From a virus, in the IMG/VR virus record IMGVR_UViG_3300020478_000046, positions 1-28,184 of that record: 28,184 bases of DNA; one strand, 5' to 3'. Position numbers and translations under genes: made by a program. The notes under the pieces were generated by a model that saw nothing but the letters and a program-made list of their open reading frames with translations, was not told the DNA's origin and did no database searches. Shown here one piece after another: positions 1 to 8,285 of the stretch. Numbering within the stretch: position 1 is the stretch's first letter; each line of letters starts with the position of its first letter.

Positions 1-607
1 TATTATTATTTGCCGCTCCACCAGCTCCACCGCCAGCACCGGCTCTTTTACGGTTCCAGCCGGTATAAGAACCCGGACATCCGGGATGTCCCTGACCGGG
101 ACTACCACTACCTCCAGACCAAGTCTGTGTGTTGTTCCAGAGGAACGCACCTCCACCTCCAGAAGCTCCAGAAGCTCCGTTTCGAGCGAAGCCTCCGCCA
201 CCTCCTCCACTACAGGACGTGTTGTTGAATGATGATCCACTTCCGGTGCCGCCATGTGCACTACCATTTGCCCACATGCCAGTTCCGCCTCCACCGCCTC
301 CTACTGAGACTGTGTAACCAGTACCACCTGTAACAGTGACAGAACCAGTACGATATCCTCCAGCTCCACCGCCAGCACCGCCGTCGCCTGAGTTCCAATG
401 TCCGACTCCGCCTCCACCGCCACCTATGACTAGATACTCACAGGCATAAGCGTTAGCAGTTCCATAAAAATCCGCAGCTAGTTGTGCTTCTCCAGAAGAT
501 GGACAATTACCTTTACCATGATATTCGGATAGGTGATGAGGTGTGCTTCCTCCAAATTCAGCTGCAATCTGAGCCAGTGTAATCTGTCCTGAACTTTGTA
601 ATCCCAT
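1..607 (-). CDS. Glycine-rich tail appendage protein, partial (3' end beyond left edge)
   Basis: An open frame from the ATG at 607 to the left edge (202 codons, no stop). It starts MGLQSSGQITLAQIAAEFGG, then HHLSEYHGKG and LAADFYGTANAYACEYLVIG. This opening (LqSSGqItlaqIaaEFGG... LsEYhG... aDFYGT) is common in small cyanophage and T4/T7-type appendage proteins. The rest is a glycine-rich domain with GGGGGG runs, a YRTGSVTVTGGTGYTVSVGG strand segment and several tryptophans and cysteines, as found in phage receptor-binding tips. It overlaps the stop of the S74 fibre by one base (TAATG). Base 1 is the last base seen, so the length of the full protein is unknown. Confidence 0.88.
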   Translation of the reverse strand, partial: MGLQSSGQITLAQIAAEFGGSTPHHLSEYHGKGNCPSSGEAQLAADFYGTANAYACEYLVIGGGGGGVGHWNSGDGGAGGGAGGYRTGSVTVTGGTGYTVSVGGGGGGTGMWANGSAHGGTGSGSSFNNTSCSGGGGGGFARNGASGASGGGGAFLWNNTQTWSGGSGSPGQGHPGCPGSYTGWNRKRAGAGGGAGGAANNN

Positions 608-2031
608 TACTTAGCCTCTAATTCTTTTACTTTTGCTGATAAATCCTTTACTGCCTCAATTAAAATAGAGGTTAAAGCATGATAATTAACTGTTAAAAAC
701 GGCTCATTATCTTTTAAACCTTTCACTTCTTTTACTGCTTGAGGTAAGACTTGTTGTACGTTTTGAGCTATAACTCCAGCACTTGCAGTTCCATCACGTT
801 TCCAATCAAAAGTTACACCATTTAAAGATTCTAATTTTTCTAGTGCATTAGGTACTATTTCAATATTCTCTTTTAGTTTTTCGTCAGATGAAATAGAAGT
901 TGAGTAAGCTATAACGTCACCATCTGCATGGAAGTCACCGTCAGCTTCAAATCTAAACTCATTATTGCCATTAATGAACATATCACAATGACTATTATTA
1001 CTAAATTTTATATAATCTCCAGCATCTCTACCTATTTCTCCGTCTGTATGAAGGTTCTGCCCGTCAAGTAAAGCTGCTATTTCAGCACCTGTCTGGTCAG
1101 CAGTCGCTGAAGACTCTATACCATTAAGCTTAGTATGATCAGCGTCAGTAAATACATTGCTGTCAGATGCTGACTCTACAAGAGTTCTAATCTCAGCAGC
1201 AGTCTGATCGGCAGTAGCTGATGCTTCTATACCGTTTAGCTTACTGTGGTCAGCATCAGTAAACACGTTACTATCACTAGCACTTTCTACAAGTGTTCTT
1301 ATCTCAGCAGCAGTTTGGTCAGCAGTAGCACTACTTTCAATACCATCTAATTTAGTACCGTCAGCAGCTACATCTCTACCATCAACTGTTCCTGATACTG
1401 TGATATTTCCTGTTACGTCTACACCAGCACCAACGTCTAAATTGCCAGCTACATCAACTGTTCCACTAGAATCTATAAAAAACCTTACAGCATTACTATT
1501 TGTAATGTCCTGAATCTTTATTTTGCCGTCATTTACTATAACCTTAAAATCGCTATTAGCATTAGAGTCATAAAACTCAATTTTTGGAGCAGAACTTGTA
1601 ATCGTCAAATCACCAGAACCTAAAGTTCCAGTTGTAACTACGTTCTGAGATCCAAAGTCAGGAGAGACTTTAGTTCCAGCTATTGCAGCAGATGCGTTAA
1701 CGTCTGCGTTTACGATTGTTCCGTCAACTATATCTGCTGATTCTATTGTTAAATTTCCAGATACGTTTGCATCTATAATCTTTACGTCTGAAGGTAATGT
1801 ACCAGCAGCAATTTTACTAACTGCTATGGAATCATTAGCTAGTCTTCCAGCTATTGAAGCGGAAGATACATTTGCCATATCTTCAGCAGCTACTGGATGA
1901 CCTCCAGCTGTTGAGCCGTCATGTACGACAAGAGTATCCTTGTCTGTATCTACTGTAACTTCACCCTCGGCTCCGGTAAAGCTACCATGTTGCGTGGTTG
2001 TTCCACGTCTTAGTTTTAATAATTTTGCCAT
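607..2031 (-). CDS. Fibre/appendage protein with Mtd-like N-terminus and S74 intramolecular chaperone C-terminus
   Basis: A 474-aa appendage protein. Residues 1-48 (KLLKLRRGTTTQHGSFTGAE, then VTVDTDKDTLVVHDGSTAGG) match the N-terminal domain of Mtd-type tropism determinants. The middle shares modules with the preceding fibre, including VDGTIVNADVNASAAIAGTK (102-121) and two and a half copies of a 38-residue repeat (230-323). The C-terminus (from about 380: SSDEKLKENIEIVP, then VTFDWKRDG, AGVIAQNVQQVLPQAV and LTVNYHALTSILIEAVKDL) is a classical S74/endosialidase chaperone, which trimerises the fibre and cuts itself off before the serine (S381 or S382, with K387 as partner). It overlaps both neighbours by one base (TAATG). 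Confidence 0.92.
   Translation of the reverse strand: MAKLLKLRRGTTTQHGSFTGAEGEVTVDTDKDTLVVHDGSTAGGHPVAAEDMANVSSASIAGRLANDSIAVSKIAAGTLPSDVKIIDANVSGNLTIESADIVDGTIVNADVNASAAIAGTKVSPDFGSQNVVTTGTLGSGDLTITSSAPKIEFYDSNANSDFKVIVNDGKIKIQDITNSNAVRFFIDSSGTVDVAGNLDVGAGVDVTGNITVSGTVDGRDVAADGTKLDGIESSATADQTAAEIRTLVESASDSNVFTDADHSKLNGIEASATADQTAAEIRTLVESASDSNVFTDADHTKLNGIESSATADQTGAEIAALLDGQNLHTDGEIGRDAGDYIKFSNNSHCDMFINGNNEFRFEADGDFHADGDVIAYSTSISSDEKLKENIEIVPNALEKLESLNGVTFDWKRDGTASAGVIAQNVQQVLPQAVKEVKGLKDNEPFLTVNYHALTSILIEAVKDLSAKVKELEAK
1117..1344 (-). repeat. Two tandem 38-residue repeats (114 bp each) in the S74 fibre
   Basis: Residues 230-267 and 268-305 are almost identical (GIE[SA]SATADQTAAEIRTLV and then ESASDSNVFTDADH[ST]KLN), with a third partial copy to about 323. 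At the DNA level the two copies differ at many third codon positions, so the protein repeat is conserved while the DNA has drifted. The same repeat occurs in the gp17-like fibre at about 3570-3851. Confidence 0.9.
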
Positions 2032-4571
2032 TATGCTATTGATCCGAAGTCAAGTTGTAAGTTACTACCGGCAGCTCCGTCTAGTGTGGTAGCTGAAACA
2101 AGCCCTGTTACAGTGACTCCTGTGGACACGACTTCTAATTTAGTACTTCCACCAGTCTGTAATTTTAAGCTACCTGTGCCTGTATCATTAATAATTGAGT
2201 CACTAGCGTTATGAAATATCTCCATACCGTCAGAGCTCGTACCATATATAGATTTTACGTTATCGTTGTGTATATTACTACCAGTATATGTACTACCAGT
2301 AACAGCAGCAAAGTTACCTGTAGCTGTTACACCACCTTGCCAAGCACTACCATTATAAACTTTTAGTTCGTCAGCAGAAGTATTAAAATATAGATCTCCT
2401 TCTGCTAATGCATTACCACCACCATCTGTTGAAGGATCAGAAGATGCAATTTGATATCTGTCAGTAAAGTTATTTACATTTGAAATATTACTTGCAGTAG
2501 TATTAATACTTGAGATATTAGTTGCAGCCGTATTTACATTTGAAATTGAACCTTGTACTGTGTTTACGTTAGCTATAGATCCAGCTACAGAATTAACATT
2601 TGCAATATCATTTCCAACAGTATTAACATTTGCAATATTAGTTGCAACAGTATCTATTTCGGATGTACCTTCATTTAAGTCATCAGCAACAGTAGTAATC
2701 TTAGCTATGTTAGTAGCTGCTGTGTTTACATTTGATATACTTCCAGCAACTGTGTTAACAGAGTTATTTCCGCTTCCTGAGTTAATAGCATTAGTTATTA
2801 GACCTAAATCTTCCTGATATGTGAGTTGACCAGCAACTATGTTGATATTAACTAAGTCAGATGCGTTAGGGGTAGCAGCAGTATATCCATCACCAGAGCT
2901 ACCATCATAGATCATTAAAACTTTGTTAGATGAACTATCAAACCATAAGTCACCGTTTTGTAAACTTGAAGAATCACCTCTAGCTGTAGGTGCAGAGGTA
3001 CTTATCTGGTAAAGATCATAAAAGTTATTTATATCTGATACGTTTGTAGCTGCTGTAGATATTGCACTAGCATTAGCTGCTACGGTTGTAACCTCTGTTG
3101 CTTTTGGTACTAATCTATGAAATGCATAGGTATGTAATGTAGTTGTAGTTTCTACTATTACACCAAAGCCTGCTGTAAGAACTGTAGATCCACAACCTGT
3201 AATCGTTACAGTATTAGATCCCGAACCGTTTGAAATGGTAACTGTACCACTGCTTGGTGTACGTGTACTTCCAATAGCTTTGATAGATACAAGAGTACCA
3301 GCTCCATTATTTACATCAGGGTTAGCTGTAGGAAAACTTGTTTCATTTGCTATAGGTACAAACCCACCGACATCATCAACAAGGTCAATAATACGAGCAT
3401 CAATAGCAGCAGTTGTAGCTACGTATGCGTCAGAGCCAGACCAAGTAGCACCACTAGCAATAGTTTCAGAAGAGTCTTGTCTAAGGAATAAAGCTTCAGC
3501 TTCTGTTTCTGTGTAATACCTACTATCTAAAGATGTAGTATTCATCTCAGATAACTCAAGCTTATCGGACTGAAGTAGTGTTTTTATTTCACTAGCTGTC
3601 TGATCTGCTGTAGCTGCTGTTTCTATATTAGCTAATTTAGTTTGCTCTGCATCGCTAAATTCATTAGTATTAGCATTTGCTTCATAGGCAGTTTTAATTT
3701 CTGCATTTGTCTGATCCGCAGTAGCTGCTGGTTCTATTCCGTTTAATTTACTATGGTCTGCATCTGTAAAGACATTACTATCAGTAGCAGCTTCAACAAG
3801 GGTTCTTATTTCTGCTGCTGTCTGGTCATCTTTTGCACCAACATCAATTCCATCTAGTTTACTACCATCTGTTGCTACATCTCTACCATCTACAGTACCA
3901 GATACAGCAATGTTACCTGTAACTGTAAGAGCACCTGTTGCAGCTGTACCTGATGTTGATACGTTTTGAGATCCAAAAGCTGGAGTAACTTTAGTACCCG
4001 CTATAGCAGCTGACGCATTAACATCAGCGTTAACTATTGTACCATCAACTAAGTTAGCACTTGCTACAGTTATATCTGTAGGCAAAGCACCACTACCTAG
4101 TTTTGCCATTGTTACATTATCATCAGCTATCTTAACTGTAGTAACTGCATCGTTATCTATTTTAGCTGTTGTTACAGCCAAATCTTTTATATCAGATGTT
4201 AATATTGTTTGATTTTGTTCTTCTTGTGCAGCATATAATATCTGCTTCATATTGTTGTTAAGGTCTGCTGCCTTAACTGATGACCCTGCTGTAAAGGTGG
4301 CTTTAGCGGCGTCTACGTCTGTATCTCGATAGATACGAATTTTATTAGCTGAATTTGCGGGAGCTGTATCAAATACTATATTCCCACCACCAGTTGTTGT
4401 GTAACTGGTTATTGTAAAAGTTGTTGCACCAGAGCTTGCTCCAGTTATACCTCGGTTTTCATAAGTTACATTGTCAACCTCTACTTTTATGTCAGCTTCC
4501 TTGTAAGATGGAAAAGAGAATGATCTTGACGCTTGACCATTCCCGTCTAAATCTGCGAAAGTTGTTGCCAT
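2031..4571 (-). CDS. Tail fibre protein, T7 gp17-like N-terminus with repeat-rich shaft
   Basis: An 846-aa fibre. Residues 1 to about 150 (FADLDGNGQASRSFSFPSYK, then DVDAAKATFTAGSSVKAADL and the NNNMKQILYAAQEEQNQ helix) are the T7 tail fibre N-terminal domain that binds the tail. The shaft holds 38-residue repeats from about 241 to 334 (DQTAAEIRTLVEA, SNVFTDADHSKLNGIE) and exact decapeptide repeats from 641 to 700 (TVATNIANVN and variants). Two copies of a 'RYQIASSDPS...G(D)LYFNTSADELKVYNGSAW' type module occur (about 520-560 and 705-745). The C-terminus is short (LQLDFGSIA) with no obvious receptor-binding domain, so tip proteins are probably the two downstream gene products. Shared modules with the next gene suggest exchange between them. 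Confidence 0.93.
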   Translation of the reverse strand: MATTFADLDGNGQASRSFSFPSYKEADIKVEVDNVTYENRGITGASSGATTFTITSYTTTGGGNIVFDTAPANSANKIRIYRDTDVDAAKATFTAGSSVKAADLNNNMKQILYAAQEEQNQTILTSDIKDLAVTTAKIDNDAVTTVKIADDNVTMAKLGSGALPTDITVASANLVDGTIVNADVNASAAIAGTKVTPAFGSQNVSTSGTAATGALTVTGNIAVSGTVDGRDVATDGSKLDGIDVGAKDDQTAAEIRTLVEAATDSNVFTDADHSKLNGIEPAATADQTNAEIKTAYEANANTNEFSDAEQTKLANIETAATADQTASEIKTLLQSDKLELSEMNTTSLDSRYYTETEAEALFLRQDSSETIASGATWSGSDAYVATTAAIDARIIDLVDDVGGFVPIANETSFPTANPDVNNGAGTLVSIKAIGSTRTPSSGTVTISNGSGSNTVTITGCGSTVLTAGFGVIVETTTTLHTYAFHRLVPKATEVTTVAANASAISTAATNVSDINNFYDLYQISTSAPTARGDSSSLQNGDLWFDSSSNKVLMIYDGSSGDGYTAATPNASDLVNINIVAGQLTYQEDLGLITNAINSGSGNNSVNTVAGSISNVNTAATNIAKITTVADDLNEGTSEIDTVATNIANVNTVGNDIANVNSVAGSIANVNTVQGSISNVNTAATNISSINTTASNISNVNNFTDRYQIASSDPSTDGGGNALAEGDLYFNTSADELKVYNGSAWQGGVTATGNFAAVTGSTYTGSNIHNDNVKSIYGTSSDGMEIFHNASDSIINDTGTGSLKLQTGGSTKLEVVSTGVTVTGLVSATTLDGAAGSNLQLDFGSIA
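2472..2651 (-). repeat. Six in-frame decapeptide repeats in the tail fibre shaft
   Basis: Fibre residues 641-700 read as six units of ten: TVATNIANVN, TVGNDIANVN, SVAGSIANVN, TVQGSISNVN, TAATNISSIN, TTASNISNVN. Related units occur upstream (about 605-640) and near 495-515. The I-x-N-V-N core with a ten-residue period suggests a regular trimeric beta or helical shaft. The DNA copies are not identical, so copy number is probably not changing rapidly by slippage at present. Confidence 0.9.
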
Positions 4572-7500
4572 TTATTTATACATAGTTAGTAGGTTTGCTG
4601 TCTGTTGTTGTTTTTGCTGCTGTTCGTATTTCTTAAGTCTTTGTTCTCGTATAACGTCAGCAATCGCATACTCAGAACTGATACGATGCCAAGCTGCCCT
4701 TCTTGCTCTATCAAATAATCGTTTAATTATGATGTTGTGATAATAGTCCCTTGCATCATACTGTGAGCGTTTGCCAGCTTTAATATCATCATACATCTTA
4801 TTCATAGACGCAATTATTTTAGGGTCTACAGCCATCTTATCTAATTCTCGTTCTAAGTTTTGTTCACCGATAGCACGTTGGAATTCAGATCTGATTTTTG
4901 GTAATCTTGTTAAGTTAGTACCATCTGGTGCATAATATGTAGACTGTCTAAGATCGTAACCACTGTCAAATAAGAAGTTTCTACCCGGACTTTGGTCTAG
5001 ACTAAGAGATATAGGACTAACTGCATTAAATGCTCTAGTCATGAAATCCCAATCTTTAAGAGGTTTACCATTAAGCATATCATATTTAATCGGTAATCTA
5101 TTCTCTGGAGATGTAAAGTTCTCAAATAATAAGTTACGATTTCGTACTGACTGATCAATACCTGATGCTATTTCACGCATATACGGTGTAAATAATCTAC
5201 TTAATTCATTACGTAAACCAGATAATGGTAATTGGTTATTACCTAGACTAGCTATAATTCTATTAAATTGACCGGGTCTACCACCGAATAAATCAACAAA
5301 CTGTTGAATACCAGCTAGATATGATTTACTTGTTACAGCTTGTGCTACTACAAGAGAAATCTTACCTAATTCATTCTGTGTCCATTCTTCACCCATTAAT
5401 TCACTTGCATCACCTACGTCAGCTATTGTAGACATAATAAGGTTAAATGGTTCAAATTGATCGTAACCAACACGTACAGCTCCAAGCTTTATAGTTCTTG
5501 GTTCCCATTTACCATCTATCCACATCTGTCTCTTCTGCCTATCAACTGGACCGTTACCATTAAGATCACCACGCATCCAAGCTTGTGTAGCCATAAATAC
5601 TACAGCAGAACCCATAGCTAATCGACCTGTTTGTAAAGCCTTAGCATTGGTTAATTCCTCTGGAGTTGTGATACCATATTTATGAACGTTATCTAGTTTA
5701 TCAGGACGTGCAAGAGCTATATCATTAAACTCTTTAACTAAGAAGTTAAAACCCGGTGTAAATTTACCTGTTAATGCAAGTCCATTTACGCCAGTTCGAG
5801 CGAATAAGAAGAAAGGTCTAGCTAAAGGAGTTGATGTAAATACGTCGTTAAGTCCCTTTGCAAATCCTGTAAGATCTTGTGTAAGTGTTACCTCTCTACG
5901 TGCAAATAATGTTGCTTCGTCTACTATATTACCCTGAGTATCAAATACTTGACCATAAAAATCATCTTCATATGCTTTCATTAAGTCTTTTGTTATCTTA
6001 GGTGTCTTATATCCACCTTCTTGCAACTCAAGAACTTTACGCATAGCTTTCTCACGCATCTTAGCTCGACCTAATATGTATGCAAACGCATCATCAGTCG
6101 CAGCCATAAGCTTTGTGGAGTATGTAAAGAGATTAGTATTGTTTGCATTACGTGCCATGTTAGCTAAACGGAAAGCCGCCGTTTCTCCGGCATTAGCTCT
6201 ACCGCTATCTTCTGCCCATCTACGTAATACTTCCCAGTTTTCATCACCTTTGGTATATTCACCACCATATCTTTTGTACTTAATAGACGCTACATCACCT
6301 TTCCAATATGAGTTTAGTTTCTCTCTAAACAATGTAAATGATTCTGGTATAGCTTCTACCATTGCATTAACTGATGCAAGACTTGCTTTTAATGTAGTTG
6401 TATCACCAGTAAAAGGATATCGGAATCCGGCACCAATAGCCGTAGCTAAAGGTCTAAGGAATGTTGCAGTGGATGTACCCATAATAGCTCGAGCTGGTGT
6501 TTTAGGACCTGATAGTATACTATGTGTCATTACACCTTCTAGCTCACGTATCAGTACACCAGTACGCTCTGGTCCACCGGGTTGTAATTGTCCACCAAGT
6601 ATTACCTTACGTGCCCAATTATCAAAGTCATCTAATGTATTAACATCCTTCATCATAGAAAATGCTTCATACACTGCCATAAGTAGATCATCACTACCAT
6701 CTGATGCAATATTTAACACAGAAATAATAGCTTCTCTTGAGGCTTCTACTTCTTTTTTAACTACTTTATTAATAGCAGTTTTACGTGATTTACCAGCTCC
6801 TAATTCTCTAAATGAATCGGACTTTACAAATCTAGCTTTCTTAGTCATGAATAATGCAGATAACATAGTATCTACTATTTGTTTAGTAGGTCCGTCTATA
6901 GCTTGTAAGTCTACTAAGTCAGCTATTTCTCTACCAGCAATACCTGTATCTCGTAGTTGTTTAAGTAATGTACCTACAATAAGGTCAAGAGTAACAACAT
7001 CCTTAGATGTTAATATTTCTATACCATCTACTACGTCTTTTTGTGCTTCGATAATATCTTTTAAATATTCTCTTGCTGACATTTCAGCAGCATTTCTACC
7101 TTGTGTGATACGTTGATGTGCTTCTACATGATCTCTAAATTTATCAGCTAGTTTTCTTCTATCACCTTTAGCAGCTTCTAGTTCTTTAGCAAACTTATCA
7201 CTGCTCATTAATGTTTTCGCAATACGTTCTACAGTTTTATCATCTGTCCCACCATATTGTGCTATACGTTCACGTTCTATAGGTGTAGTAACAGAACCAG
7301 TAGATCCTTCTTCTGCTCCCCACTCTTTACGTATACGACGTAATTGTTCACGAGCTACGTCTGGTTCAACTTCTGATATATGTGCTCCTTGATGAGGTTC
7401 AGCTAGAGGTCTGTTTTTATCAGCTCTAAATTCTGTTTCTCCTCTACGTAACTGTGCAATACCAGCTTTAACAGTTTGGTCATCTATGCTTTTATTACGT

Positions 7501-8285
7501 GCTTTGATCTGATCTACAACTGGTTTTGAACCTTTCTTTAGTGTATATGCTATACCATCAAATAAAAGACCAATACCCATACCTTCAACAATGTTCTTAA
7601 TCTTCATCATTACAGGATGGTCAGTATCTTTTGTCGCTAATACTGTATCAGCCCAACCATATCTTTCACTTAAAGCACCTAATACGTTCTGTTCGTCTGA
7701 TTCTTTAGATACAAGATCAGACACAGCTCCAATAGCTGCACCACGAGCTAAACTACTACTAGCTAGACCTACAAGACCAGCTGGTATAGTAACAAGACCT
7801 GTAGCTGCTACACCTTTAGCTGCTGCTACTGTACCGGCAGCTAGAGATCCAAAGTGGACTAACCCACGTAATTGCTTACCCCACCATGTATGTGTCTCTA
7901 TAGGATTATGGTAGCCACCAAAAGGTGTCCAGTCTGGTATATATCTTCCTTCTTCTGTCTTTTGCCTTTGCATTTCTCCAGATAGAGCATCCACAGTACG
8001 TTCTGGAAACGTAGCTATAGAAGATGCTGTATCTTGTAAACCACCTGACAATATCGACTGACCTTCTTTTATGAGAGCCTTAGCACCCCAAGTGTCAGCG
8101 TTGCGTGGATCGTTTTGTTCTGATCGAGCTTGCTCTTCAACTTTAAGATCCTGTTCGTTTGCTTGTTGTCTAGCTTCCTCTCTTTGATTAAATTCCTCAA
8201 GAGCTTCTCTAGTTTTACCAGCAACAATATCAACAGCATCCATGGTTGGATCATAACCCTCTCCACCTGTGTAAGATTGTGTCAT
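4572..8285 (-). CDS. Internal virion protein, T7 gp16-like, without visible lytic transglycosylase
   Basis: A 1237-aa protein in the gp16 position (T7 gp16 is 1318 aa), the largest internal core protein, ejected to span the cell envelope. A hydrophobic Ala/Gly-rich stretch ([20 protein letters not shown] and the following residues, about 152-190) could insert into a membrane. A second hydrophobic helix is near [18 protein letters not shown] (about 900-920). T7 gp16 carries an N-terminal soluble lytic transglycosylase domain; here I see no ES...F..-type catalytic segment in the first 150 residues, which instead look like a flexible Gln/Glu-rich linker. It ends in a Gln-rich tail ([20 protein letters not shown]). 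The tail fibre gene follows with no gap. Confidence 0.87.
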   Translation of the reverse strand: MTQSYTGGEGYDPTMDAVDIVAGKTREALEEFNQREEARQQANEQDLKVEEQARSEQNDPRNADTWGAKALIKEGQSILSGGLQDTASSIATFPERTVDALSGEMQRQKTEEGRYIPDWTPFGGYHNPIETHTWWGKQLRGLVHFGSLAAGTVAAAKGVAATGLVTIPAGLVGLASSSLARGAAIGAVSDLVSKESDEQNVLGALSERYGWADTVLATKDTDHPVMMKIKNIVEGMGIGLLFDGIAYTLKKGSKPVVDQIKARNKSIDDQTVKAGIAQLRRGETEFRADKNRPLAEPHQGAHISEVEPDVAREQLRRIRKEWGAEEGSTGSVTTPIERERIAQYGGTDDKTVERIAKTLMSSDKFAKELEAAKGDRRKLADKFRDHVEAHQRITQGRNAAEMSAREYLKDIIEAQKDVVDGIEILTSKDVVTLDLIVGTLLKQLRDTGIAGREIADLVDLQAIDGPTKQIVDTMLSALFMTKKARFVKSDSFRELGAGKSRKTAINKVVKKEVEASREAIISVLNIASDGSDDLLMAVYEAFSMMKDVNTLDDFDNWARKVILGGQLQPGGPERTGVLIRELEGVMTHSILSGPKTPARAIMGTSTATFLRPLATAIGAGFRYPFTGDTTTLKASLASVNAMVEAIPESFTLFREKLNSYWKGDVASIKYKRYGGEYTKGDENWEVLRRWAEDSGRANAGETAAFRLANMARNANNTNLFTYSTKLMAATDDAFAYILGRAKMREKAMRKVLELQEGGYKTPKITKDLMKAYEDDFYGQVFDTQGNIVDEATLFARREVTLTQDLTGFAKGLNDVFTSTPLARPFFLFARTGVNGLALTGKFTPGFNFLVKEFNDIALARPDKLDNVHKYGITTPEELTNAKALQTGRLAMGSAVVFMATQAWMRGDLNGNGPVDRQKRQMWIDGKWEPRTIKLGAVRVGYDQFEPFNLIMSTIADVGDASELMGEEWTQNELGKISLVVAQAVTSKSYLAGIQQFVDLFGGRPGQFNRIIASLGNNQLPLSGLRNELSRLFTPYMREIASGIDQSVRNRNLLFENFTSPENRLPIKYDMLNGKPLKDWDFMTRAFNAVSPISLSLDQSPGRNFLFDSGYDLRQSTYYAPDGTNLTRLPKIRSEFQRAIGEQNLERELDKMAVDPKIIASMNKMYDDIKAGKRSQYDARDYYHNIIIKRLFDRARRAAWHRISSEYAIADVIREQRLKKYEQQQKQQQTANLLTMYK

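Noticed and set aside
10-317. Plus-strand frames with proline-rich products
   Set aside because: They are the antisense reading of glycine codon runs in the partial appendage gene; runs of Gly codons read as Pro on the other strand.
6076-7116. A 346-codon open frame on the plus strand
   Set aside because: It lies wholly antisense to the gp16-like gene, has no ribosome-binding site or coherent domain, and its composition follows from the codon use of the opposite strand. All supported genes are on the minus strand.
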